Part shown: piece by piece, positions 10,237-20,286 of the stretch
Position numbering within the stretch: position 1 is the first letter of the stretch
Layout: each line of letters begins with the position of its first letter
NCBI GenBank assembly: GCA_035578175.1
Contig: JAQMRL010000003.1
Span: forward strand, 84,269,969-84,333,968
Source: Catonia carolina
Taxonomy: Eukaryota; Arthropoda; Insecta; Hemiptera; Achilidae
Length of the DNA: 64,000 bases
Direction of reading: 5' to 3'
Translations under genes and position numbers: made by a program
The notes under the pieces: generated by a model
What the model was told of the DNA's origin: nothing
Databases searched by the model: none
What the model saw: the letters and a program-made list of their open reading frames with translations, nothing else

Positions 10237-13200
10237 TTAGTTGCCCAAAGGCAGAGCTAACTGAGAAGCGGGTTGCGAAATGAATTGACGAGTAGGCGAA
10301 CAATGTTGGCGAGAAACGAGAGTTGCGGTACGGCGAACTTCACTAACCAGTTGTGAGTGAATCCGTGATTGAGGTTGAGACGACGAACGAGAGTTGCGAA
10401 GATCACACCAAGCATTGAACGAGCGAAGAGAGTTGAAATTACAATTATTCACCGGTTGTGAATATTGTATACGATGTTTGGGGCCCCGCCCGCCAAGAGG
10501 GGCTAAAAGCGTGCGAAGAGAGTTAGCAGAACATGAAACGACTGAGGAGGGCCGGTTGCCCTTTAGCGAAGCGATTTGCAGCGGTTGATCGAGAGTGTGA
10601 GCGAGAGGCGACGTGAAACGATGATTCGAGGTGAGTTGATGAGCCGTAGAATCGACTGAGATGAGCGTAGTAGGCTTTATCGGCGAATTAGCGATGATGC
10701 AGCGAGATGCGAAGCGGTTTGGCGAAGAATTGACTGAAGACGACTCGGTGGAGGCCTTCAGTACAGACTTGAATCGAGGCGTTGACTTGAAGCGAGGCGC
10801 AGAGTTGAAGCGACGAATTGGCGTAGTACCAGCAGCAAGATCGGTCGAGATACTGGCGGAGTCAGTAGACGAAGCGAGACGAGGATCAACAGCGATGATC
10901 TCGGACGAAGCGGTGAAACGATTTGAAGGCGAAGAGCCAGAAGTATGGTGAAGACGATTAGTTGAAGCAGAAGGGCGATTAGTTGAAACAGCGGCGTGAT
11001 TCGAATTATTGTTGAATACAGGCGAAGCGAGTAGGCAGCTAGGCGGCTGGACGATAGAAGCGATAGATTCACTGATTACAGGGTTTGAGGTGACATCGAG
11101 GTTGATTGATGACTTAGCAGGAACGATAGTTTGTTGGTCAGCGACGATAATTTGAAGCGAAGATGAATTTTTATTTGACGAGTGATTTTGAACAGCAGGC
11201 GATGTGAGATTAACATCAGTAGCAGGCGACGAGACTTGAGCGTTGTTAGCGAAAACAGATGTTAAGAGCGAATCGTTACTTGAAGCAGAACTAAGTGGTT
11301 GTAGTTCGGGCAATTTTCCGAATACTACATAACCAAATACGGTTGATAAAGCGGATGGAGTACCTTTAATTAAAGGCGTTTTACTAAAATCGAGAATTTC
11401 TGAAAAACAATCAGCGCCAAGCAGTAAATCTACTGGATTGGAGCTGCGGAAGCGAAAATCAGCTAGCAGATGTTGTGAAAATTGTTCACCGACTGACTTA
11501 TGAATTCGAGAAGCAGGTAGGCGGTCTGATATTTTGTTAATAACAGTAGCCTGAAGCGGAAGGCGAAAGTTAGAATTTTGCGGCGACAGAATTGTAAAAT
11601 TTGTAATACCTTTAACTGAGGTGACTTCGGCTGAAATGCCTTGCAGGCGTTTAGAAGTAGGAAGGATGCCGAGTTGCAGTGAACGAGCGGCGTTGTATGT
11701 TAAGATGCTGGACTGAGATCCATTGTCGATCACAGCGCGAAGCGGAACGATTTTGCCGGATGAATCGACAGCATGAACGATAGCAGTACCTAGCAGCGCA
11801 GTTTGGCCGTTAAGTCGACATGAAAGTGAATAATCGGCAGGTTGGTTAACAATAATGGACGAGGACGACGAATTTGAAGTAACTACCGGCTTATCAGCAC
11901 AGCAGGTAGTACAAGAATTAATTGGCGGAGTTGCGATAGTATTAGCTTGAATCGGCGGCGAAGAATTTACAAGTAGGCATCCAGTAGCCGGTGAATCGGT
12001 GTCCGGATGTACGACAGGATGATACGGACTAGCAGTTGGCGAATTATGCGAATTAACAACAGAAGCGGTGGACGAATTAGATTTTTGAGGGCTGCGATCA
12101 ATATGCAGCAACGTATTGTGCGATTTTGACTGGCAGATACGACAATGTTTATTTGAGCTACAATTGCGGCGATCGTGTCGCCCGAAGCAGGCAAAACAAA
12201 GTTTAAGACGAGAAATAATTTTGTAGCGATTATCTACATTTTGTGCAAGAAATTCACTACAGTTGTGAATTGAATGAAAGTGAGATTCGCACGACAGACA
12301 TTTGAGTGAATTTGATTTGACGAAAAACGAAGGTACATTATCAGAATTAGGAGACGGCAAAATCGGACTACGATGACTGTGTACAGAATTGAAATTATCG
12401 GTTACCGGGTTAGCTGAGTCCGGTTGATCGAGGTTTGAATCGCTGGAGTGCGAAGAACTAGCGTTATCTGTAGGTTGAGAAGAATTCGAGAGTTCAAAAG
12501 CATGCATCTTAGCGGTAACGAATGACATTAAGGCCTCGTATGTAGGCACGGCTGAATTAGGATTTGAATCCTCGAACGCTTGCTTTGTTACAGGATCCAA
12601 ATTAGAATAGGCTATCTCAAAAAGTAAATATTCAAGTAAATTTATATTTAACAGACGTAAGGCTCCGATTGATGATTCGTGGATATTAAGAAAACCTTTT
12701 AACGATTGATAGGACGGAGTGTCAGATTTAACGAAATTGAATATCTGATTTAAGTGAACATTTGCTATGCGCCTTGAGTTGGAGTAGCGCTCAACAATTA
12801 AATTGTACGCTAACGTATAATTTTCAAGCGAGAGAGGCAGGTGTTCTATTAGACGCAGTGGTTCACCGACTAATGAGCACCTCAAATAATGAAGTTTTTG
12901 AACAAATGATAACTCAGAATTATTGTGAATTAAATCATTGAACAAGCTGATGAAATTCTGGAATTTCGCAACATCTCCATCAAATGAAGGTAGGCGAATT
13001 CGAGGTAATTGTATTAATTGCGAATTAGAAGACTTGACTTGATTTGGTAAAACGATTGTATTGTCCAGAGATTCAATTAATTTTTGGGCACGATCAATTA
13101 ACTGGAAATAATGAGTTTCGAAAGCAGTGCGTTCTGATTCGAAATCTGCTTCGGGTTGAAGTAATTCGATGTTCGTTTGTATCTGTTCAAAGTCACACCA

Positions 13201-13332
13201 GAGATCTAAGAATTTGTCAAGTCGTAATTTGACTTGGTTAACTTCAACGTCAGATTGAAGAAAATTATTAAAACGAGAAAGATGATTATTAACAACGTTG
13301 CGTTTTTTGATTAAAGATTGTAAATCGTCCAT
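10237..13332 (-). CDS. Gag-protease polyprotein, BEL/Pao type
   Basis: 1031 residues when started at the Met at 13332 (MDDLQSLIKK); the frame is open 20 codons further up, but that part is poorly conserved in character. Residues about 1-280 are the gag region, with LPSFDGDVAKFQNFISLFND (114-133) typical of the Pao/BEL gag domain (DUF1759). A Cys/His region follows: C345-C348, then C379-x2-C-x3-H-x4-C391 and C397-x2-C-x4-H-x4-H410, zinc-knuckle-like and expected to bind RNA. Residues about 505-680 are a retropepsin-like domain (DUF1758) with the catalytic motif as Asp536-Asn-Gly-Ser-Gln, where DSG or DTG is usual, and a later LLLGADCF. From 690 to the end the chain is Ser/Asn-rich and of low complexity. 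Unbroken over 3.1 kb, so probably still made. Any defect in activity from the Asn is inference. Confidence 0.85.
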   Translation of the reverse strand: MDDLQSLIKKRNVVNNHLSRFNNFLQSDVEVNQVKLRLDKFLDLWCDFEQIQTNIELLQPEADFESERTAFETHYFQLIDRAQKLIESLDNTIVLPNQVKSSNSQLIQLPRIRLPSFDGDVAKFQNFISLFNDLIHNNSELSFVQKLHYLRCSLVGEPLRLIEHLPLSLENYTLAYNLIVERYSNSRRIANVHLNQIFNFVKSDTPSYQSLKGFLNIHESSIGALRLLNINLLEYLLFEIAYSNLDPVTKQAFEDSNPNSAVPTYEALMSFVTAKMHAFELSNSSQPTDNASSSHSSDSNLDQPDSANPVTDNFNSVHSHRSPILPSPNSDNVPSFFVKSNSLKCLSCESHFHSIHNCSEFLAQNVDNRYKIISRLKLCFACFGRHDRRNCSSNKHCRICQSKSHNTLLHIDRSPQKSNSSTASVVNSHNSPTASPYHPVVHPDTDSPATGCLLVNSSPPIQANTIATPPINSCTTCCADKPVVTSNSSSSSIIVNQPADYSLSCRLNGQTALLGTAIVHAVDSSGKIVPLRAVIDNGSQSSILTYNAARSLQLGILPTSKRLQGISAEVTSVKGITNFTILSPQNSNFRLPLQATVINKISDRLPASRIHKSVGEQFSQHLLADFRFRSSNPVDLLLGADCFSEILDFSKTPLIKGTPSALSTVFGYVVFGKLPELQPLSSASSNDSLLTSVFANNAQVSSPATDVNLTSPAVQNHSSNKNSSSLQIIVADQQTIVPAKSSINLDVTSNPVISESIASIVQPPSCLLASPVFNNNSNHAAVSTNRPSASTNRLHHTSGSSPSNRFTASSEIIAVDPRLASSTDSASISTDLAAGTTPIRRFNSAPRFKSTPRFKSVLKASTESSSVNSSPNRFASRCIIANSPIKPTTLISVDSTAHQLTSNHRFTSPLAHTLDQPLQIASLKGNRPSSVVSCSANSLRTLLAPLGGRGPKHRIQYSQPVNNCNFNSLRSFNAWCDLRNSRSSSQPQSRIHSQLVSEVRRTATLVSRQHCSPTRQFISQPASQLALPLGN

Positions 13333-13959
13333 GTTGAAAATAATGAACGAAGACAGCGATCGAAAAAAAATAATAGAATGTAAACAAAACACAGCTGTTT
13401 ATTGAATCTAGGTTAGTTGCAACTGAGATGCATACGTTGCAGACGACGCAAGTGAAGTGATTCTCTCAGCGCTAGCAGTAACGACGGGCAGCACGAGAGA
13501 GAGCGAATGAGAGAGAGGGCACGCATGCGCTGTAAGCTGCGTGAACCAGTTAACAAGAACGAAGGAGAAAATGGCGACTCTAGCCAAATTCTGGCCGTGT
13601 CGAAAGATATAGCACTGAACCGATCTACTGTGACGTCAACATAGCGTTGGTTGCAACTTGTATTGAATGAACGCGTCACAACACTGATAATGCGTTGCAT
13701 TTGTTATGCAACTTAACCCCGTATTTTTAACTGAATAAATGAAATTGTTTTTAATATTAATATTTTTATTAATGTTTTTATTAATATATTGAACACATGT
13801 AAGACACGAAACACAATAAATGACACGATGAATGTAATGTAACACCATGCAACAACGAATTAAACAAAATACTGAAATTGTTGACGATTGAACAATTAAG
13901 ACAATAGACTGTATTTCCAAATATGCACTGATAAATATCCTGCCCGGAACGGACCAAAA
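13333..13959 (-). other. 5' leader of BEL/Pao-type element
   Basis: About 630 bp between the 5' LTR and the gag start. It is AT-rich close to the LTR (a tract of TTAATATT-like repeats at 13750-13790) and more G/C-rich near gag. It presumably carries packaging and dimerisation signals, but I cannot point to one. Confidence 0.5.
13939..13956 (-). other. Candidate tRNA primer-binding site
   Basis: On the minus strand, three T residues after the 5' LTR, the sequence TGGTCCGTTCCGGGCAGG begins with TGG, complementary to a tRNA 3' CCA end. The plus strand therefore shows the matching tRNA-like end CGGAACGGACCA. I cannot name the primer tRNA from memory. Confidence 0.6.
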
Positions 13960-14769
13960 TGTTATAGCCTTGATGGCAGGAGTTTTGAAATTAACCCAAA
14001 ATAAATTGGATAAAACGATTTAAGCGGTAAGCCGACTTGTAACTGTAGGACATCAATCCACTATCAACGACTAATGGCAGATTAATGTAAACTGAAGCAT
14101 AAACGACTTATTCCGGAGGACCTAGTTTCATTTAATGGCGCCAGAAACCAACGGCGGAACGACTGAATAAGCAAGATACAACGATGGAAAATACACTGAG
14201 GGAGACAAAGGTAAAACGATAAGTAGCTGCTGGAACAGCAGGACATCACTGGTCAACTCAAACACAAAATTAGAAAGCGTACAACATAATAGACTAATTC
14301 GCTTACCTGTTGAATAGTCTGAAGTGTAGCAACGGCGTCCACGCGACACGTGTCCGGGGTTCGATTCACACTGTAACTTTAATGTTTGATACGAAAACAA
14401 GAACAATTGTAAATGATTATAAATTACACACATAAGTAAAATCACACTTGAAATGATGTATGGTACATCAGAAACGAACGAAGCATAACGACAATTGCAG
14501 AAGCGACGCCATAGGATGGCCGGCGCAGCGGAGGCACGAACAGTCTACATGCCGCAGAATCCAACCAGTGAGTGGGTTGACCGGGAAGAATGGAATGTGA
14601 GTAGAGGGAGAATGAATTACGTCATGAACTGAGATCACCATCGGAAATCAAGACAAGTATACAGGAAGAGGCGGGAACAAGGTTATTAATACAAAATCAG
14701 TGTATTTAACGACGATAATAAAAGCGGGGAAATACGAATTACTTAACGGGGGTGCGATTGGCCTTAACA
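13960..14769 (-). repeat. 5' LTR of BEL/Pao-type element
   Basis: Second 810-bp LTR, reading TGTTAAGGCC to GGCTATAACA on the minus strand. It should hold the promoter; no strong TATA box stands out. Its lack of visible differences from the other LTR is the main sign of youth. Confidence 0.9.
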
Positions 14770-14832
14770 CTTCTCGTTTTACATAGTAAAGCCTCTAGAG
14801 GTTCAAACCAGCCTTTCGGCTGATCTGAGCCA
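14770..14832 (-). mobile_element. Rep-B, right half after LTR element
   Basis: Continues the copy begun at 8765: CTTCTCGTTTTACATAGT, then the CCTCTAGAGG palindrome and AGCCTTTCGGCTGA. Joined to the left half it rebuilds a continuous Rep-B once one CTTCT is removed, proving the order of insertion. Confidence 0.8.
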
Positions 14833-14870
14833 GCCAAATTTAATTATAATTATAATATAGTTATTCTTGT

Positions 14871-15262
14871 TTAGGTCATAAGCCGAAAGGCTGGTTTGAA
14901 CATCTAGAGATTTTAGAGGTTCATTTAGTATTACGTAAAACGAGGAGTGAGGTGGTTTACAATTTCATTCCTTAATCGGTTGAAAAGTATGCTTATCAGC
15001 ATGCTAGGCCCTCTGAAAAGCACATATTTTCCAACCTACAAATGACACCTTTACTTCATTCACCACAGGGTTTGGCTGCATAATGAAATTCATAATTTTC
15101 GAAGGAGATAACTGACTAGTGACTTTTACACCTCTACCTCTACTATTCTTAAATGATTCAGTCATTTAATTTGCTGACCATGTGATAAGAAACAGAACTA
15201 TTTTTGTAGCCCTGGAACTAACAGATTGAGTATAAATAATTTGACACTCCACCTGTCTGTTA
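14871..15262 (+). mobile_element. Rep-B, full-length
   Basis: From TGTTTAGGTCATAAGCCGAA to CACCTGTCTGTTATG. It lies only about 40 bp from the split copy in opposite orientation, so the two could pair as an inverted repeat. Confidence 0.8.
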
Positions 15263-16205
15263 TGTAACTTGAGAGTTAAAATATTTAAACCTGATAAATA
15301 GACGAACTCAAAACTTTCAACTGAGTGGTCAAGCAAATCTAACCGAGCTACCGAGTCTATCTGATTTATTTTATGAAATTCCTTACGTAATGCAATCTTT
15401 AAAAATAATACACTGTTTTTTTTTAATTACAAATTATAATTAATGAAAAAAGTTATTAATTTTGGTTACCACCCAGTAGGTAACGGGCAGAGGAGGGCAG
15501 TGAGGGGAGAAACCCCTGGCAGTGGCAGACAAAGTCAAGAAAGATAGCCTACCTGCTGCTATTGGAGTGCAGAAGACACCCCAACCGCACCCCACCATAA
15601 TAAACTCATAGCACGTAGTACAGTGGAGCGTAGCTCGGCTACACACATGTGCAGAACACGTGTGACTTCCCATCATCAAACTGTCAAACAACGTAGCTCT
15701 TTCTTTCTCTAACCCAGCTTATACAATTTAGTAGTATAATATACAATAGACCCACCAATGAAAGTTAAAAAAATAAATAAATAATAAACGATATGCCAAA
15801 TAGATCTACATAGTATACCAATATTAGATTTCTTATGTTCAATTGAACTTTTCAACGAAGGTATAACATTTCTACAAGAGAGATGGAGATGCACGCCCCA
15901 AAATTTCTAAAGCGTTAATTATGCCAAACATTTTTCACAGTCAATGCTCGATTTAACGGACTAGTCCCTAAATATAACTGAAAATTACAGAAATCAAAGA
16001 AATGGTAGTTTTTGTGACGAAAAATGACCAATTACAGTTTTTGGGTCTCTTCTGTTTTCTGTATGCCACTATTCAATCCGACTCTCTCAAGGGTTGTACA
16101 AGCGGTCATTTCTCCCACTCCCTACCTTACTGAATATAAATTATTCAGACTACGACATACAAACATCCATCCCAGTCCCAGTATATGTTACACATTTCTG
16201 CTTTA
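15263..16205. other. No gene; locally GC-richer block
   Basis: Within this stretch 15470-15690 is markedly richer in G and C than its surroundings and contains an 83-codon minus-strand frame without recognisable motifs. It may be part of an unidentified repeat. The rest is AT-rich. Confidence 0.35.
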
Positions 16206-17143
16206 TTTTTACTTTCTCTTGCCTATATGAATATATAGGAAGGAAAGTAGGCCTATTGTTTTCATGTTGATTTTTCGAAATCGAGTTTTCACCGGATCTA
16301 TACGTTTTCAGACCCCCTGAACCCAAAAAACATGTTTTTAGCGATTGGTCTGTGTGTGTGTATACAAAATATCTCAAGAACGGAACATCTTATGTACTTG
16401 AAACTTGAAACTTAAGTTACATACCACTACCGGACCCGATACGAACATTTTCATCAAAATCGGTCAACCGGAAGTAGTAGTTTATTCGTATAAATTTTCG
16501 CTTTTTGCGATTTTCTCAAAAACTGGTCCTACGATTTTTTTTAAAATCGCCTGGTTTACTCAATTTTTTTATTCTCTACAAGATAGGGTAGGCGCCATGC
16601 TTGCTGAAATTCTCGGTGAGGCTGTTTTTGCGTAAAAAAGTGTTTTTTTAAGATTACGGCTTTAATATGTATTATAGCGCAAAAATGTATATAATAAAAA
16701 ATGTAGAGAATTTAAAATTCTACAACTTTTATTTCAAACATTTTTTTGTATAACGCTTAGTTTAGCGGTAATTAGCGGTTTTCTGTTTTTTTCTCACGAA
16801 AACGTGTGAAAAATCGATTTTTCTAAGATTTAGGCCTTAGTATGCATTTTACGACAAAAGTGTACATAATTAAATTTATAGGAAATTAAAAGACATACAA
16901 CTTTTATTTATAGCATTTTTCTCTACAGAGCCTTGTTTAGCGTGAAAGTGTGATTTTCCGGTTTTTTAAGCCAAACCAAGTTCGATTTTCATTTTGCGTC
17001 ATTCACTCATGATTAAAATAAGGTTATGTTTTTGAGGTTAGTTTTTTGTTTATTTCTAATATTTTATTAATAATGTTAGGTTTATTGTTAATTATTTGCA
17101 TTGGCAAGAGAAAGTTGTGTGAGTGTTTCACACCAGATTTTTT
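16206..17143 (+). mobile_element. HINE-A, full-length
   Basis: Starts TTTTTACTTTCTCTTGCC and ends with GGCAAGAGAAAGT, then the hairpin GTGTGAGTGTTTCACAC and CAGATTTTT. The microsatellite here is short, (TG)6 at about 16348. It forms an inverted pair with the copy at 17495, about 350 bp away. Confidence 0.85.
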
Positions 17144-17494
17144 AATGTTATTATTAAACAAACCTACAAAATTTATACTAAAGTGAACAGTAGACTAACA
17201 GTGAAATGGGAGTAGAGTTGACACTACGCAGGAATGTTGCTGGTCACATTGGCATGCTAGACGCAGGAGTCAGAAAAATGACAGCATGTGCAACCCTTCA
17301 GGAAATTAGGATTTGATAGTGGCATATAGGTGAGACCCAAAGTTTTTGATATTTGTAACCTAACTATAGGCACGATAGATTTTCTGAAGTTTTGGCAACA
17401 CTGCTATCAACGTAAACATCTGAATTTTTCCCGCCCATAAGCTCTTCCCATAAGGTGAGTTCTTCCTGAAAGTTACACTTCTTTGAAAGGTATA
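17144..17494. other. Spacer between inverted HINE-A copies
   Basis: About 350 bp of unique sequence, including a small GC-richer part at 17210-17300. No coding signal was found. Confidence 0.4.
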
Positions 17495-18256
17495 AGAAAA
17501 AATTTGGAGTGAAACACACGACTTTCTCTTGCCAGTTCAAATAATGAACAATATAACCTAAGTAATAAAACGTTAGAAATAAACAAAAAACAAACCTCAA
17601 AAACTTAAACCTTATTTTAATCATGAGTGAAAGACCCAAAATGATAATCGACCTCAGTTTGGCTTAAAAATACGGAAAATCACTCTTTCACGCTAAACTA
17701 GGCCCTGTAGAGAAACATGCTCTAAATAAAAGTTGTAGATCGTTGAATTTCCTATAAATTTGATTATATAAATTTTTTTTCGTAAAATGCATACTAAGGC
17801 TGAAATCTTAAAAACTGTAGATTTTTTGCACGTTTTCGTGAGAAAAACCGAAAATTCCTAACTACCGCTAAACTAAGCGTTATACAAAAAAAAGTTGTAG
17901 GATTTTAAATTCTCTAAAACTTTGATTACGTATATTTTTGCGCTAAAATGCATATTAAATTCGCAATCTTAAACAACAATTTTTTTTACGTACAAACAGC
18001 CTCCCCAATAATTTCAGCAGACATGGCATCTACTCTATCTTGTAGAGCATAAAAAATTTAGTAAACGAGGCGATTTTTAAAAAAATCGTAGGACCCATTT
18101 TTGAGAAAATCGCAAAAAATTGAAAAATCACACGAATAAACTACTACTTTCGGTGGATCGATTTTGCTGAAAATGCTCGTGTCGGGTCCGGTAGTGGTGT
18201 CTAACTTAAGTTTCAAGTTTCAAGTTCGTATGATGTTCCGTTCTTGAGATATTCTG

Positions 18257-18294
<38 letters not shown>

Positions 18295-18427
18295 TTGCTA
18301 AAAACATGTTTTTGGGTTCAGAGGGTCTGAAAACGTGTAGATCCGGTGAAAACTCGATTTCGAAAAATCGACATGAACACAATACTTTCCTTCCTATATA
18401 TTTATATAGGCAAGAGAAAGTAAAAAT
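17495..18427 (-). mobile_element. HINE-A, near full-length
   Basis: Reverse copy with a long microsatellite, about 15 CA units at 18261-18291. Its outer 3' hairpin is partly lost (GAGTGAAACACACGACTTTC). The unspaced end GGCAAGAGAAAGTAAAAATA is intact. Confidence 0.85.
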
Positions 18428-18429
18428 AA

Positions 18430-18581
18430 ATTTAAACTGTAGTAATTGTAAACTGTAAATTTAAGAAACATTATTACTTGTTACTTACAGGGTGTAATAA
18501 ATACTTGTAATTTTAAACGATAATTCGTTAATTATTTATTTTACCCAGATCCCGAAACGACCTTTAGCGGTAACTGTCACA
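18430..18581 (+). repeat. LTR 3'-end fragment
   Basis: Ends AGATCCCGAAACGACCTT...GTAACTGTCACA, matching the end of the solo LTR at 20287-21057 (AGATCCCGAAACGGACCTTA...GTGTCACA). Only the last about 150 bp are present. It abuts the HINE-A terminus. Confidence 0.6.
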
Positions 18582-19250
18582 GTATATAAAAAAAGATCAG
18601 CCACTTTGAAACAAGTACCAAGACACCCACAAAAATATTCAGACACATAAAAATACAGTAAAGTAATAATTTCTACTATTGCACACACAGTCGGGGACAT
18701 TACAAGCGAAAGAGAAACTATCTATTTAAAAAAACCGCATTCTTATAGTATGAGTGTGTCTTAAAGACAAGGTTGTGAATGGAGATGAGTAATTTATAGC
18801 AAAAAAAGATGAATGAAGTACATGTAGCACAGTGAGAGCAAAAAAGCATACAGCACAAAAAACTAACCACTTTTTATATAAGCTAATATAGTACGGTACG
18901 AAGAAGCAATATAGTTGACAGGCTGCAATGAATCTATACAGAAACTACCAGTAGTCGGTTATTTTGTGGCGGCCCGGCGCCCAGTCAAGTGGTTTTAATT
19001 TACGTACAAGATGAAAAAGGAATCATGCTCTTCTTTTTCTTTTTCTTCATAGCATAATATCTCTTAAGTTATATAATACATTGAGTGCAACGATGATATG
19101 GCTATAAGTTCAGGTGGCCATATTGTTACTGTCGCCCATGATAATAATAATAAATATTGAAGTATCTGTCTGCATCAAAGACATTTTTTTTAGCAGTGTA
19201 TTATATTCATTAATCTAGAACCTTTTAATCCAGATGTTACTTAACCTCTT
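18582..19250. other. No recognised feature
   Basis: Unique AT-rich sequence, with a G/C-rich patch at about 18970 (GCGGCCCGGCGCCC) and no frame. Confidence 0.4.
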
Positions 19251-19615
19251 GTTTAAATCATCAGCTGAAACGCTGGTTTGAACCTCTAGGGGCTTTACTA
19301 AGTAAAACGAGGAGTGAGTTGGTATACAATTACCTTCCTCACTGAATGGAAATATGCTTATCAGCATGACAGGCCCTCTGAAACGCATCTACTTTTCATC
19401 CTGCAAATAACACCTTTACTTCATTCACCACAGGGTGTGGCTGTATATGAATGTCTGATTAGTATCTTACAACTCAACCTCTTCTGTTCTTAAATACTTC
19501 GGTCATATAATTGGCTGACTATGTGATAAGAAACAGAACTATTTTTTGTAGTCCTGGAACTAGTAGATTGAGTGCAAATAATTTAACTCTCCACCTACCT
19601 GTACCTGTTATGGGC
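19251..19615 (+). mobile_element. Rep-B, near full-length
   Basis: Starts GTTTAAATCATCAGCTGAAA and ends CTGTTATGGGCA. A short duplication (ACCTGTACCTG) precedes the end. The middle has lost about 25 bp around 19450 relative to other copies. Confidence 0.75.
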
Positions 19616-19869
19616 ATACTTAATCTGGACAATACAATAAATTTTAAATGCTGAAATCTAAGAAGCAAAGTAAAAATTAAGTTTGGCAAGTTCTGTTTAT
19701 AAATAAATTGTTTTAGGTAATAAAATTTCTTTACCGCTATAACCTTTCGTTGTTTTCATTATTTTTGTTTAAACCATTAAATTTTAAAACGGGACGAAGT
19801 CTACATTTGAAAAAATAATATTCTGAAACTTTGTTTAATATGTTATCCAAAAATAATTATAAGTATTTT

Positions 19870-20157
19870 TTTCATATCCCTAATGTTTGTACGTTGCAGT
19901 CTGTTCAATTCAGAACAATAAGCAACCCTATGACCCAACGAGATGAAGATGAAGTGTATGACGTGTAGATGAGGTGTAGTCTTGTACAGACCCAGGCCGA
20001 CTATTCCTGAGAGTGCTAACTGAACCCCAACCATCAAAGTACACCAGTTACTACTGTCTAGTATTCAAATCAGTATAAAAGTAATTATCTTTACTAGGAT
20101 TTAAACCAGGAACCTTCGTCGTCGTGAGTCAGCTGTTAAACAGCTGACTCACGGTAT
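19870..20157 (-). mobile_element. SINE-D
   Basis: The tail at the left (AACAGACTGCAACGTAC on the minus strand) and the B-box are recognisable, and the palindrome GTCAGCTGTTAAACAGCTGAC is at 20129-20149. The A-box head beyond the palindrome is missing, replaced by AT-repeat sequence, so the 5' end is truncated. Confidence 0.7.
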
Positions 20158-20286
20158 AAGTATTAAATACCTATTCTAAGTACCTACCTAGGTATTATTA
20201 TATATAATAATACTAAATACGCTATTATAGTATTATAATACTATATACTTTTATAATATTATATAAAATTATAATATTATTTATAT
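20158..20286. repeat. TA-rich low-complexity tract
   Basis: Almost pure A/T with overlapping TATTATA palindromes, joining the truncated SINE-D to the solo LTR. Confidence 0.6.

Larger units (their letters stand above)
8936..14769 (-). mobile_element. Non-autonomous BEL/Pao-type LTR retrotransposon
   Basis: Complete 5834-bp insertion in reverse orientation. Its LTRs (8936-9745 and 13960-14769) are both 810 bp and read identically, begin TG and end CA, and are flanked by the 5-bp duplication CTTCT (8931-8935 and 14770-14774). A candidate primer-binding site and a G-rich tract lie next to the LTRs as expected. The only gene is a gag plus aspartic protease frame. Full BEL/Pao elements are usually about 6-9 kb and continue into reverse transcriptase, RNase H and integrase; here only about 490 bp separate the ORF stop from the 3' LTR. 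The open frame and identical LTRs point to a recent insertion mobilised by a partner element. Confidence 0.9.

Noticed and set aside
9728..10303. Several overlapping frames of 80-190 codons on both strands beside the gag-protease gene
   Set aside because: Highly biased composition (Arg/Lys/Glu on one strand, Phe/Ser on the other) from the purine-rich strand; no motif, and they overlap one another.
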